From the NCBI RefSeq assembly GCF_028369065.1, contig NZ_JAQNDA010000002.1:62001-126000 (forward strand): DNA of 64,000 nucleotides. The letters run 5' to 3'. The position numbers and the translations under genes are program-made. Source of the stretch: Marinobacter sp. SS21 (GTDB taxonomy: Bacteria; Pseudomonadota; Gammaproteobacteria; Pseudomonadales; Oleiphilaceae). Positions within the stretch are counted from its first letter, which is position 1; every line of letters begins with the position of its first letter. The notes under the pieces were generated by a model. The model ran no database searches, was not told where the DNA came from, and saw nothing but the letters and a program-made list of their open reading frames with translations. Shown here in pieces: positions 47,882 to 57,303 of the stretch.

Positions 47882-48509
47882 CCCTGAACAAATGGCGCAG
47901 CGGGTCGCCGCCGATATACCCGATGGCTCCTACGTCAACCTGGGCATAGGCCTGCCCACCAAGGTTGCCAACTACGTGTCCGGCGATCAGCAGGTCATCT
48001 ACCACAGTGAAAACGGCATCCTTGGCGTGGGGCCTGCGCCGGCGACTGGCCAGGAAAACCCCAACCTGATCAACGCCGGCAAGCAGCATGTCACGCTGTT
48101 GCCCGGCGGCTGCTACTTCGATAACGCCGAATCGTTCGCCATGATGCGTGGTGGCCATCTCGACATTGCCGTACTGGGCGCTTTTCAGGTGTCCGAGCGC
48201 GGCGACCTGGCCAACTGGGCAACTGACAATGACCAGTTTCCCCCCGCCGTGGGCGGCGCCATGGATCTGGCGGTGGGCGCGCGCCGGCTGTTTGTGATGA
48301 TGCGTCATAACACCCGGGACGATCAGCCGAAGATACTCGAGGCCTGCAGCTATCCGCTGACCGGAGCCGGCGTGGTCAGCCGTATCTTCACCGATCTGGC
48401 GGTTATCGACGTCACCCCCAAGGGACTGCAGGTGGTGGAGCTGTTCGGTGACAACCGTTTTGACGAAGTCCAGGCCGTCACCGGTGCACGGTTGCTGCCG
48501 CCGGTATGA
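47868..48509 (+). CDS. 3-oxoadipate-type CoA-transferase, beta subunit
   Basis: A 213-residue subunit carrying the catalytic Glu in SENGILGVGPAP near residue 45. NLGIGLPTKVANYV, LINAGKQHVTLLPGG, SFAMMRGGHLDIAVLGAFQV and PAVGGAMDLAVGA match PcaJ-type subunits. The start lies inside the alpha-subunit gene, after AGGAG, giving translational coupling. It transfers CoA from succinyl-CoA or acetyl-CoA to a 3-oxo or related acid. Confidence 0.9.
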   Translation: MLRLNPEQMAQRVAADIPDGSYVNLGIGLPTKVANYVSGDQQVIYHSENGILGVGPAPATGQENPNLINAGKQHVTLLPGGCYFDNAESFAMMRGGHLDIAVLGAFQVSERGDLANWATDNDQFPPAVGGAMDLAVGARRLFVMMRHNTRDDQPKILEACSYPLTGAGVVSRIFTDLAVIDVTPKGLQVVELFGDNRFDEVQAVTGARLLPPV

Positions 48510-49903
48510 GTGTTCAAGCCGCGGCGGACCCTGACGTAGAGCGCAAGGTGCCAGCGACGTCGGCACCCAGCAAGGCAACGCTGAACCCGGACAGCCTCAG
48601 CAAGCCCCGATCGATCCTGGCCTACCTGGCGTTGTTCGCCGGCATTGCCAACTTTGTGCCGGGCAACACGGTGTGGGCGTCGGTCTTTGCCTGTCTGGCC
48701 ATTGTGCTGGGGTGGGGGAACCTGCGTCGGGTCGGCAAAGCCATCCTGGTGTTGATCGTCCTGCTTGCGCTTTCATCGGCGGTGTTCGAACCGACGGCCC
48801 TGGCGCCAGCGGCGGGCAACATGGCCCGCATCAGTGCCCTGATCATCACCGTGATGTTACTCTCGGCGGTGTTGGGACAGACCCGGGATTTGAAGGTCAT
48901 TTCCCGTAGCCTGTTTGGTGGCCGCTCCACGGTCCGATACATGAGCATGACCTTTGGCACCACCTTGCTGGCCATTCCGCTGAATTTTGCGTCGGTGGGG
49001 GTGGTGGCCACCATGATCGGGCTCCAGGTCAAGGAACGTGGTGACTCCGCGCTTGCCCGCAATGCCGCCCGTGCGGTGGTCAGAGGGTTTGGCGGGTCGC
49101 CCATGACCTCGCCGCTGTCCATCTCCATTGTGATGACGGTGACTTTCCTACCGGGGCTGTCGAGCTGGAAGCTAATTGCCGTTGGGCTACCGGTGGCCAC
49201 GCTCTACCTGCTGGCTGGGGCACTGGCGCGAGAGCAGGAACCACCCCAGCCTGTCACGCCACCGCCGGGTGAGGACGAGGAGTCCGCGCTGTTGCCCTGG
49301 TTGCGCTTCGTGGCCATTATTGCGCTGATCTGTTTGGGAGCTTTTGCCCTGAGCACCTGGGTTGGCCTGGTCTATTCCCTTGCCGTGACATTGAGCTGTC
49401 TGGCGGTGGTGATCCTGGGCCTGCTCCATCAGTGGAAGGTGGAGGGGGTGCTGGCACTGCCGTCGCTGGCGGCAATGAACAATGAGCTGGTGATCATGGG
49501 CGGTGCGTCCTTCCTGGGCGGGATCATCGGTACCTTCGCCCTGACCTGGCTGGGCATGGATTTCAGCCTGCAGGCCTGGGCCTATCCGCTGGTCGCCATT
49601 GCGGTGCCCTGGCTGTTCTTTGTGGGCGGTGCGGTCGGCATCAACCCAATCATATCCGGGACCCTCTCCGGCAGCATCCTCGGGCCGATCTGGCCCGAGT
49701 ACGGATTGCTGGGGCTTGGCCTGGGCATGGTGACCGGCTGGGGAATCACCATCGCCGGAACGCCGTACTCAGCCAATGCCCTCTTGCTGGAGCGGTGCAC
49801 CGGCTACAGCGCCCAACGCGCCGCCTACGAGTGGAGTCTGCGTTATTCCCTGATTGCGCTGACCCTGAGCAGCCTGCTGTGTATGGTGCTGACGCTGCCG
49901 TAA
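48506..49903 (+). CDS. Multi-pass membrane transporter of unrecognised family
   Basis: A 465-residue protein with about 11-12 hydrophobic helices and a polar, disordered N-terminus (about 1-35). Helix pairs around MTFGTTLLAIPLNFASVGVV (about 150) and GGAVGINPIISGTLSGSILG (about 378), the latter with a re-entrant-loop look, recall ion-transporter superfamily permeases (CitM/ArsB-like), but no family signature is firm; it is not AtoE-like. Start ATG overlaps the stop of the CoA-transferase gene (ATGA), so it is part of the TRAP/CoA-transferase operon. It may move a second acid, a product, or act as an antiporter. Confidence 0.75.
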   Translation: MSVQAAADPDVERKVPATSAPSKATLNPDSLSKPRSILAYLALFAGIANFVPGNTVWASVFACLAIVLGWGNLRRVGKAILVLIVLLALSSAVFEPTALAPAAGNMARISALIITVMLLSAVLGQTRDLKVISRSLFGGRSTVRYMSMTFGTTLLAIPLNFASVGVVATMIGLQVKERGDSALARNAARAVVRGFGGSPMTSPLSISIVMTVTFLPGLSSWKLIAVGLPVATLYLLAGALAREQEPPQPVTPPPGEDEESALLPWLRFVAIIALICLGAFALSTWVGLVYSLAVTLSCLAVVILGLLHQWKVEGVLALPSLAAMNNELVIMGGASFLGGIIGTFALTWLGMDFSLQAWAYPLVAIAVPWLFFVGGAVGINPIISGTLSGSILGPIWPEYGLLGLGLGMVTGWGITIAGTPYSANALLLERCTGYSAQRAAYEWSLRYSLIALTLSSLLCMVLTLP

Positions 49904-49939
49904 TGAGCAGGCCGCCCAGGCGTTGGTTTGGCCCAGAAA

Positions 49940-50719
49940 TCAATGGCCCTTGAACTTCGCCTCCCGCCGCTCCAGAAACGACTGGATTCCTTCCTTCACA
50001 TCTTCACTGGCCATCACCGGTTGCAGGTCGGGGAACAGGCGCTGCTTGGCCTGCTCCTGGCCCTCGCTGACGGCGAGCTTGGAAGAACTGAGGCTGCCGC
50101 TGACACCCAGCGGCGCGGCATTGGCAATCTTTTCGGCAATCGCCAGGGCAACCTGGAACTGCTGGCCTGGTTCTACCAGTTCCTGAATCAGGCCCCATTG
50201 ATAGGCCTGTTCCGCAGTCCACTCATCGCCGGTCAGCAGATAGCGCTGGGCATTGCCCCAGCCGATCTCCCGGGGCAGCCGGATGGTGGCGCCGCCGCAG
50301 GCGAAGATGCCGCGTTTGACTTCCAGCTGGGCGAAGCGGGTGCCCTTGGCGGCCACCCGGATATCGGTGTTGAGCATCATCTCGACGCCGCAGGTGTAGC
50401 AGATGCCCTGGGCGGCGAATACCACCGGTTTGCTCAGCCCTTCACCGACGATGTGGAACGGGTCCAGTTCGCCGTCGCCGGGCTCGATGCCGGCGCCGTT
50501 GGCAAACACGCCCGCCCAGTCGTCCAGCTGCAGGCCACTGGTGAAGTGGTCGCCTGCGGCGTGCAGCAGACCCACCCTCAACTCCGGATCGTGCTGGAGC
50601 TGGTAATAGGCGCGGGCGATGTCGTGGTACATGGCCCGGTTCATGGCGTTCATCTTGTCCGGGCGGTTGAGACCGATCAGCAGGATGTGACCCTGCTTTT
50701 CCACTGTAACGAGAGACAT
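49940..50719 (-). CDS. Enoyl-CoA hydratase/isomerase (crotonase) family protein
   Basis: A 259-residue crotonase-fold enzyme. Both acidic positions used by hydratases are kept: Glu in TCGVEMMLNTDIRVA (near 118) and Glu in FAQLEVKRGIF (near 138). The glycine-rich oxyanion loop is changed (YTCGVE in place of LGGGCE). The segment GIFACGGATIRLPREIGWGN defines a subfamily I cannot name. ATG 50719 overlaps the stop of the acyl-CoA dehydrogenase gene (TAATG), so the two are one operon. A role in beta-oxidation of a specific acyl-CoA is inferred. Confidence 0.88.
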   Translation of the reverse strand: MSLVTVEKQGHILLIGLNRPDKMNAMNRAMYHDIARAYYQLQHDPELRVGLLHAAGDHFTSGLQLDDWAGVFANGAGIEPGDGELDPFHIVGEGLSKPVVFAAQGICYTCGVEMMLNTDIRVAAKGTRFAQLEVKRGIFACGGATIRLPREIGWGNAQRYLLTGDEWTAEQAYQWGLIQELVEPGQQFQVALAIAEKIANAAPLGVSGSLSSSKLAVSEGQEQAKQRLFPDLQPVMASEDVKEGIQSFLERREAKFKGH

Positions 50720-52521
50720 TAGAACCACTCCGCGTGCATGTTCAGACAAGTATCGTCCTGGTTGCGCAACAGCACCAGGTCCTGGGCCACCGTGGGCAGC
50801 TCCCAGTGGAAGAAGTACTGGGCGGCCTGCAGTTTGCCGTTGCAGAAGTCACGCTCGTCATCACTGCTGGCGGTGGCCAGCCTGCGGGTGGCGGCATTGG
50901 CCTGGCGCAGCCACATCCAGGCAACAATGATGTTGCCGAACAGGTGCAGATAACAGGCGGCGTTGGCCAGCGCCGGGTCTGGGTTGCCGGTCATCAGGGT
51001 CTTACCCAGGCTCTGGGTCACTTTGACCGCCTGTTGCAGGGTTTCGCTCAGGGACAGTGCCCAGGGCTGACAGCGTTCGCTGGTGGCCGCCTCAAGATCC
51101 ACCTGCATTTCCTGCAACAGCAGCTGCAGGCCGTGGCTTTGATCCTGCCACAGTTTACGACCCAGCAAATCCAGCGCCTGGATGCCGTTGGTGCCTTCAT
51201 GGATGGGGTTGAGGCGGTTATCTCGCCAACACTGTTCCACCGGGTGCTCCCGAGTGTAGCCGGCACCGCCGTAGACCTGAATCGCCAGATCATTGGCCTT
51301 GGGACCATACTCGGACGGCCAGGCCTTGATCACCGGGGTGAGCAGGTCCAGCAACTTGCCGGCTTCCTCACGCTTTCGCGGGTCCGGGTGGCTGTGCTGG
51401 TCGTCCATCAGCCGGGCGCCATACAGGCACAGGGCCAGGCCGCCCTCACTGTAAGCCTTCTGGGCCAGCAGCATGCGGCGGACATCGGCGTGCTCGATGA
51501 TCGCTACCTGTGGGCTCTCCGGGTTTTTCTCAGACGGTTTGCGCCCCTGCAAGCGGTCCCTGGCGTATTCCAGGCTGTGCATGTAGCCGCGATAGCCGAT
51601 CACTGCCGCGCCCAGACCGACGCCAACCCGGGCTTCGTTCATCATCTGGAACATGTATTTGAGGCCCTGGTGCGGCTCTCCCACCAGATAGCCGTAACAG
51701 GGGGCATCGTCACCGAAACTGAGGGCGGTGGAGGTGGTGCCCCGGTAGCCCAGTTTGTGAATCAGACCGGCAAGACTGACCCCATTGCGCTCGCCCGGAG
51801 CGCCGTCGTCCGCCACACGAAACTTCGGCACAATGAACAGGGAGATGCCCTTGACCCCCGCCGGCGCGCCTTTGATCTTGGCCAGTACCATGTGCACGAT
51901 GTTCTCGGTGATCGACTGCTCACCACCGGAGATGAAAATTTTCGCCCCCTTGATCAGGTAATGACCTGCATCGGTGGGCGTTGCCGAGGTACGAATATCC
52001 GCCAGACTGGAGCCAGCGTGAGGCTCGGTCAGCGCCATGGTGCCGCTGAACCGGCCGGACAGCATGTGGGGCAGGTAGGTGCTGCGTTGCTGCTCACTGC
52101 CAAATGCCCGAATCAGGTTGGCCGCGGCGGTGGTCAGGAAGGGGTAACCGGCGGTACTGGGATTGGCGGCTGTGAACAAGCCGTTGCAGGCGGCCATGAC
52201 CGACTCCGGCAGCTGCATGCCGCCGAGCTCATGGTCGTGGCGGCCGGCGATAAAGCCGGCCTGGGCGTAAGCGTCAAAAGCCTGCTTCACCTCCGACAGC
52301 ATTGTGACCTCGCCATCAACGAAGCGGGGCTCGTCCTTGTCGGCCGCGCTGTTGTGGTTGGCGAAAGTTGCCCGCGCCATCTTGTCGGCGATTTCGATTA
52401 CTGCATCGAAGGTGTCCTTGCTGTGTTCCTGGAAGCGGTCGCGCTTAACCAGCGCTTCGGTGTCCAGCACGTCGTAAAGCTGGAAGGCGAGATCGCGACG
52501 GTCGATCAGGGTATCGGTCAT
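50719..52521 (-). CDS. Acyl-CoA dehydrogenase, large (DmdC-like, about 600 aa) type
   Basis: A 600-residue flavoenzyme, longer than the usual 380 because of a C-terminal helical extension (about 470-600), as in the AidB/DmdC-type branch. FAD-binding segments MALTEPHAGSSLADIRTSA (near 161) and IKGAKIFISGGEQ are present, and the catalytic-base region is in RDNRLNPIHEGTNGIQALDL near 435-455 (Glu of HEGTNGIQ). DmdC oxidises methylmercaptopropionyl-CoA, but the same branch contains fatty acyl-CoA dehydrogenases, so substrate is open. It is first gene of a two-gene operon with the crotonase and divergent from a GlxA-type regulator. Confidence 0.9.
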   Translation of the reverse strand: MTDTLIDRRDLAFQLYDVLDTEALVKRDRFQEHSKDTFDAVIEIADKMARATFANHNSAADKDEPRFVDGEVTMLSEVKQAFDAYAQAGFIAGRHDHELGGMQLPESVMAACNGLFTAANPSTAGYPFLTTAAANLIRAFGSEQQRSTYLPHMLSGRFSGTMALTEPHAGSSLADIRTSATPTDAGHYLIKGAKIFISGGEQSITENIVHMVLAKIKGAPAGVKGISLFIVPKFRVADDGAPGERNGVSLAGLIHKLGYRGTTSTALSFGDDAPCYGYLVGEPHQGLKYMFQMMNEARVGVGLGAAVIGYRGYMHSLEYARDRLQGRKPSEKNPESPQVAIIEHADVRRMLLAQKAYSEGGLALCLYGARLMDDQHSHPDPRKREEAGKLLDLLTPVIKAWPSEYGPKANDLAIQVYGGAGYTREHPVEQCWRDNRLNPIHEGTNGIQALDLLGRKLWQDQSHGLQLLLQEMQVDLEAATSERCQPWALSLSETLQQAVKVTQSLGKTLMTGNPDPALANAACYLHLFGNIIVAWMWLRQANAATRRLATASSDDERDFCNGKLQAAQYFFHWELPTVAQDLVLLRNQDDTCLNMHAEWF

Positions 52522-52635
52522 GGGGGGCTCCTTGTTGTTGCCCTTAGCCTCTCACACTCCGGCACTGCCGGGAAATCGGCATTTCTGACATAATCATGGT
52601 GAATATCGCCATGTCATGGGCACCATGGAGCGGTC

Positions 52636-53625
52636 ATGAACACCATTTCGGTCATTGGGTTTGACGGAGCGCTGGCCAGCGCCATCACCGGGGTGATCGA
52701 CCTGTTCCGCCTGGCGGGGGTGACTTGGGCGCGGATTCAGGGTGACACTCCGACGCCCTATTTCCAGACCCGCCTGCTGACGGCGGAGGGCGAACCCTGC
52801 CGCTGTATCAATGGCCTGAGTTTGCTGGCCGACGGCTCCTGGCGGGATATCGACCGGCACGACGAAACCGATCTGGTGGTGATTCCCACCATTGGCGCCG
52901 CCATCGAACCGGTCCTGACGGCGAACCCGGCGCTGGTGGTGTGGCTGAGTGCGTTCGTCGACGTCGACCCCGGCCAGGTACATATCGCCAGTAACTGCAC
53001 CGGTGCTTTTTTGCTGGCAGAGGCCGGCTTGCTGGATGGCCGTCAGGCAACCACCCACTGGGGCTTCAGCAATCAGTTCCGGCAGCGATATCCGGCGGTG
53101 GATCTTTACCCGGAGAAACTGGTCACCGTGGACGGACCGGTCGCCTGCGCCGGTGGCGGCATGGCCTGGTGGGATCTGGGCATTTACCTGGTGGAGCGGT
53201 TTGCCGGCGCCCAGGTGGCCAGGGAGCTGGCCAAGGCCTTTGTGATTGATGCCGGGCGCACCAGCCAGGCGCCCTACAGCATGCTGCAGACTAAACGCTA
53301 TCACTCCGACCGGGCCATTTTGCAGCTGCAGGACTGGCTGGAGCAGAGGTTTTGCGAACCGGTGTCGTTGACGAGACTGGCACAGCAAGCGGGGTTGACC
53401 GAACGGTCTCTGCTGCGGCGGTTCAAGCAGGCGACCGGCGACTCCCCTAACACCTATTTGCAGCTGCTGCGCGTGGAGGCGGCCCGACGGCGGCTGGAGT
53501 CGACTTCAGCCAGTATTGAGGTCATCACCCGGGAGGTGGGGTACGAAGACGTAAGCTCCTTCAGCCGGCTGTTTCGCAAGCACACCGGTTTGTCGCCGGG
53601 GGGGTATCGGGCGCGGTTCCGCTGA
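52636..53625 (+). CDS. GlxA-type AraC regulator (DJ-1/PfpI domain plus AraC DNA-binding domain)
   Basis: A 329-residue regulator. The N-terminal DJ-1/PfpI-like domain (about 1-190) shows the SNCTGAFLLAEAGLLDGRQA region with the nucleophile-elbow position Cys near 119 and the ATTHW segment. The AraC domain (about 225-325) shows SLTRLAQQAGLTERSLLRRF and VGYEDVSSFSRLFRKHTGLS. GGAG precedes ATG. Divergence from the acyl-CoA dehydrogenase/crotonase operon suggests it controls that operon. Confidence 0.92.
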   Translation: MNTISVIGFDGALASAITGVIDLFRLAGVTWARIQGDTPTPYFQTRLLTAEGEPCRCINGLSLLADGSWRDIDRHDETDLVVIPTIGAAIEPVLTANPALVVWLSAFVDVDPGQVHIASNCTGAFLLAEAGLLDGRQATTHWGFSNQFRQRYPAVDLYPEKLVTVDGPVACAGGGMAWWDLGIYLVERFAGAQVARELAKAFVIDAGRTSQAPYSMLQTKRYHSDRAILQLQDWLEQRFCEPVSLTRLAQQAGLTERSLLRRFKQATGDSPNTYLQLLRVEAARRRLESTSASIEVITREVGYEDVSSFSRLFRKHTGLSPGGYRARFR

Positions 53626-53748
53626 GCCGACCGACCGGGTATCGCACGGCGGGCGACTTCGTGTTATACCAGCAGTCCGCTGATCGGGACGGCTGCCCAC
53701 GTCCCGAGTGATGATCAAAATTGGACATTTGTTGTGGAGCGTTAAACC

Positions 53749-54315
53749 ATGCCCAAAGCCAGTGAAATCAAGAAAAATCAGGCCATCGAGTTCGAAGGCC
53801 GCGTGTATTTTGTCAAAGACATCGAACGCTCTGTGCCCCAGGGGCGGGCCGGGGGCAGCCTGTACCGTATGCGCATGTACGATGTGGTCACCAACAACAA
53901 ACTCGACCAGACCTTTAAGGATTCCGACATGCTGAACCAGGCGGATCTGGTCCGCAGGCCGGCAACCTTCTCCTACAGCGATGGCGAGGAGTATGTGTTC
54001 ATGGACAGTGAGGATTACACCCAGTACGCCCTGAACAAAGGGGCTATCGAGGACGAGCTGCTGTTCATCACCGAGGACATGCAGGGCCTGATGGTGATCC
54101 TGGTGGACGACGCCCCGGTTGCGCTGGATCTTCCCACCACTGTTGATCTGGAAATCACCGAAACCGATCCCTCCATCAAGGGCGGCTCGGCCACCGCACG
54201 GACCAAACCGGCGACCCTGTCCACCGGTCTGGTGGTGCAGGTGCCCGAGCACATCTCCACCGGCGACCGCGTCAAGGTGAATGTCGAGGACCGCAAGTTC
54301 CTGGGGCGCGCCTGA
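53749..54315 (+). CDS. efpL: Elongation factor P-like protein EfpL (YeiP)
   Basis: A 188-residue three-domain EF-P paralogue that relieves ribosome stalling. It follows E. coli YeiP closely ([27 protein letters not shown]-like [27 protein letters not shown]). Instead of the modified Lys loop of EF-P it has an extended loop [15 protein letters not shown] with Arg33 at the tip, the position I recall as functional in EfpL. C-terminal OB fold complete. Monocistronic. Confidence 0.95.
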   Translation: MPKASEIKKNQAIEFEGRVYFVKDIERSVPQGRAGGSLYRMRMYDVVTNNKLDQTFKDSDMLNQADLVRRPATFSYSDGEEYVFMDSEDYTQYALNKGAIEDELLFITEDMQGLMVILVDDAPVALDLPTTVDLEITETDPSIKGGSATARTKPATLSTGLVVQVPEHISTGDRVKVNVEDRKFLGRA

Positions 54316-54345
54316 ACAGGCGTAGCCGTCCTCATGAGGTGAATC

Positions 54346-56031
54346 TCAGGCCGTCTTGAACCGGCCCACCAGTTGCTGCAGCCGCCCGGCCAGTTGTGCC
54401 AGCTCTTCGCTGGCCACGGCGGTTTGCTGCGATCCCTGCGCCGTCTGCTGGGACGATTGCGCGATGGCATCGATGCTGCGAGTAATGTCGTCGGCGGCGG
54501 CGTTCTGTTGTTCGGCGGCACTGGCGATCTGGGTGTTCATGTCACTGATGACGGTCATGAATCCGCTGATTTCTTCAAGCGCGCCATGGGCGCGGGCGGC
54601 TTGTTCCACCGTGTCCGCCGCACCACGCCTGCCGGCTTCCATGGTGGTCACGGATTCCTTGGCTTCTTTTTGCAGGCGGGCAATCATCTGATCAATTTCT
54701 TCGGTGGAGTGCTGGGTCTTGGCGGCCAGCGACCTGACTTCGTCGGCAACCACTGCAAACCCCCGACCCTGTTCGCCCGCCCGGGCAGCTTCGATTGCGG
54801 CGTTCAGCGCCAGCAGATTGGTTTGCTCGGCAATGGTGCGAATGACGTCGAGAATGGTGCCGACATTGTCCGACTCCCGCTCAAGCTGAGCAATCTTGCC
54901 GGAGGCGGACTGGATATCATTGGCCAATGAGCTGATTGCCTCCCGCGTTCCGTTCACCACCAGCTGACCGTTGCGGGTGGCCTGATCGGCGTTTTGGGTT
55001 GCCTCCGCAGCCTGGCTGGCGCTGCGAGCGACCTCGCCAACCGTTGCGGTCATCTGGTGGGTTGCGGCGGCGGTTTGGCTGAGGGCTTGTTGTTGCTCTT
55101 CCACCTGCTCGCTGGTCTGCTGAGTGATGTTCGACAATTCTTCCGCCGAAGAGGCCAGTTGCGCCGTTGAATGATTGATTTCCAGGATCATGTCCCGCAG
55201 CTGGGCGATCATGTTCTTCATGGCCTGCAAGAGCTGGCCGGTTTCGTCCCGACTGGTGACCTGGATATCCATGGTCAGGTCACCCTCGGACAGGGCATTG
55301 GCGGCGTTGACGGCTGTTTTCAGCGGACCGGTTATGCTGCGGGCGAGCAGCAGGCCGATGGTGATGCCAAGCACCACGGAGACGAGACTGAGGCCAATCA
55401 TTCCCTGCAGCGCCGCCTGCTCGTCCTGCTCTACGGTTTCCAGTGCGTGGTGGGTCATCTGTTCGATGCCCAGTAATATGGCCTCCAGGTGATGGTCGAG
55501 CGTGGTCTGGGCCTGCTCCATTTCCTGGGCATGAGCGACGGCCTTGGCTAGTTGGCCGCTGTTGATCTCGCCGAACAGCGCGCTGACCTCCTGCTCGAAG
55601 GCCTTGTGTTCCTGCTCGACGCTTTCCAGATCGCTGGTCAGTGAGCGGATTTCCTCTGCGATTTCGGGCGTTGGCGCGTGGACGAGTGCGCGTGCAATCA
55701 GCTCTCTGGCGGCGAGTATCTGCCGGTCTATGTCCTGAGCGAGTTCTGTCACCCGGGCTTCGATCTGCCCAAGGCTCTGGCCTTCCGCCAGAGGGATGTC
55801 CGCCAGCCGCAGCCCTCTTTCAATCAGGATGGACTTTTCCAGCTGCTTAATGGTGACTTCCGTCATCAATTCCACCAATGGCATGTCCTCGGTGGACACC
55901 GTATGCAGCTCGTTGCCGACTTTGGTGACTTTGATGATTCCGTAGCTCGATACCAGCACCAGCAGCATTAATAGCGCGCCAGCCATGGCCAGGATTTTGG
56001 TTCCGATCGTCAGGTTCTTGAGCTGTTGCAT
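54346..56031 (-). CDS. Methyl-accepting chemotaxis protein with four-helix-bundle-like sensor
   Basis: A 561-residue chemoreceptor. TM1 at about 11-33, a helical periplasmic domain of about 170 residues rich in Glu and Gln (four-helix-bundle type rather than Cache), TM2 at about 207-228, HAMP at about 229-281, and a signalling domain with [20 protein letters not shown] near 400. The C-terminus ends VGRFKTA with no CheR-tether pentapeptide. Ligand unknown. It differs in sensor type from the receptor at 205. Confidence 0.95.
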   Translation of the reverse strand: MQQLKNLTIGTKILAMAGALLMLLVLVSSYGIIKVTKVGNELHTVSTEDMPLVELMTEVTIKQLEKSILIERGLRLADIPLAEGQSLGQIEARVTELAQDIDRQILAARELIARALVHAPTPEIAEEIRSLTSDLESVEQEHKAFEQEVSALFGEINSGQLAKAVAHAQEMEQAQTTLDHHLEAILLGIEQMTHHALETVEQDEQAALQGMIGLSLVSVVLGITIGLLLARSITGPLKTAVNAANALSEGDLTMDIQVTSRDETGQLLQAMKNMIAQLRDMILEINHSTAQLASSAEELSNITQQTSEQVEEQQQALSQTAAATHQMTATVGEVARSASQAAEATQNADQATRNGQLVVNGTREAISSLANDIQSASGKIAQLERESDNVGTILDVIRTIAEQTNLLALNAAIEAARAGEQGRGFAVVADEVRSLAAKTQHSTEEIDQMIARLQKEAKESVTTMEAGRRGAADTVEQAARAHGALEEISGFMTVISDMNTQIASAAEQQNAAADDITRSIDAIAQSSQQTAQGSQQTAVASEELAQLAGRLQQLVGRFKTA

Positions 56032-56316
56032 GAAAAGCCTCCCGGCTCCGGTGCGGGTGAGTCCTGGGGCCCGCTCGCAAAAGCTGACGGGTTATTGCAA
56101 TAGTAGACGGTGATTCGAATCCGGCTAGCCAAAATATCAGTCAGTTAGCGGTTTTCGGCCGGGCACTGAAGCTGCGGCGGCAACAGCCAAAAAACGGCGT
56201 GATCATGGATGCGGCTCTGCGCATTGACGATCGGGCGTTCCGGCCCAGACGAAGCCTGAAGCCGAGCCTTGGGCTGTAACCCGGAGCCGGCACTTCATGG
56301 GCCCGTTCAGCCGGGC
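56032..56316. other. Intergenic region, no gene seen
   Basis: 285 nt between the chemoreceptor promoter side and the end of a LysR gene. Frames here show no family features. Confidence 0.35.
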
Positions 56317-57201
56317 TCAGTGCAAGTTGCGCTGGATGTAATCCAACAAATAGGTCTTGAGGCACCGGGCACGAGCGTTGAGCAGTTTCCCGCTGGGCCA
56401 GATCAGAAATATTTCCCGAGGCTCGCCCAGCCATTGGGGTAGAACTCGCACCAGCTCACCAGAATCGAGTTCAGGCTTGACCTCGGTGGTCGGGAGCAGG
56501 GCGACACCCTGCCCATCGCACACCAGGTACTTGGCCAGACCGGTGTCGTTGAAGGTGGCGTTGTACCGGGGGTAAATCTCCTGGCCGGCGCCTGTTTCTG
56601 CATGGCTGAGTTTCCACCTGGACACCAGTGTGGTGCCAATGATGCGGTGCGCCTTCAGATCAGACGGCGTCTTTGGCTCGCCATGTTGCGCCAGGTAAGC
56701 GGGCGCAGCGACGACGATCTTGTCGATTTGCCCCAGCCTTTGCTGGTAGAGCTGGGAATCCGGCTGCGGGCCAATGCGGATGGCCAAATCCGCTTTGCTG
56801 TTCACCAGATCCTCTCGCTGGTTGCTGACGATCAGTTCCAGCTGAATGTCGGAGTGGGCTCGGGTGAAACCCAGCCACATGGACCGGAAAAAACCGTGGG
56901 ATATATTGGTGGGCGCCAGGACCTTAAGGTGACCGCGCAATTGGGTCATGTCTTCGCTGAGCCGGCGCTGGGTCTGTTCGAACTGTTCTACCAGGCTGGC
57001 ATAGGCCTGATAGTGAATCTCTCCTTCCTGAGTGAGCACACACCGACGTGCAGAGCGGTTCAGCAGGCGGCAGCCAAGCTGATGCTCCAGCTTTTGCAGT
57101 CGCCGGGTTACCGTGGCCAACGGCAGGCCAAGGTAGCGTCCGGCACTCGAAAGGTCACCCTGCTGAACGATGTGAACGAACAGGGCAATGTCATCCATCA
57201 T
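56317..57201 (-). CDS. LysR-family transcriptional regulator
   Basis: A 294-residue regulator of the CrgA/AaeR-like group. Helix-turn-helix at about 1-60 (MDDIALFVHIVQQGDLSSAG, LATVTRRLQKLEHQLGCRLL), then effector domain with DLAIRIGPQPDSQLYQQRLG near 135-155. It is divergent from the DUF2798 and DUF2938 genes and probably regulates them; a roughly 100-nt AT-rich gap (57202-57303) separates them and would carry the operator. Confidence 0.92.
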   Translation of the reverse strand: MMDDIALFVHIVQQGDLSSAGRYLGLPLATVTRRLQKLEHQLGCRLLNRSARRCVLTQEGEIHYQAYASLVEQFEQTQRRLSEDMTQLRGHLKVLAPTNISHGFFRSMWLGFTRAHSDIQLELIVSNQREDLVNSKADLAIRIGPQPDSQLYQQRLGQIDKIVVAAPAYLAQHGEPKTPSDLKAHRIIGTTLVSRWKLSHAETGAGQEIYPRYNATFNDTGLAKYLVCDGQGVALLPTTEVKPELDSGELVRVLPQWLGEPREIFLIWPSGKLLNARARCLKTYLLDYIQRNLH

Positions 57202-57303
57202 GATTTCATTATCGAAATATAGATTCTAAATTATAGATGTATTTTTGATTATGAAATTGAGCTTATCATGAACGCACTACAGTAACCGACAGGAGATTGC
57301 CGC

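Noticed and set aside
47201..48509. Part of a protocatechuate (pca) pathway
   Set aside because: The transferase is PcaIJ-like, but no other pca gene is in the window and its operon encodes transporters instead.
41947..52521. A full DMSP demethylation pathway
   Set aside because: No DmdA-like glycine-cleavage-T family gene is present, and the ligase, dehydrogenase and crotonase are not in one operon. Kept only as a weak hypothesis.
50734..52593. 619-codon plus-strand frame opposite the acyl-CoA dehydrogenase
   Set aside because: Shadow; the dehydrogenase motifs on the minus strand are clear.
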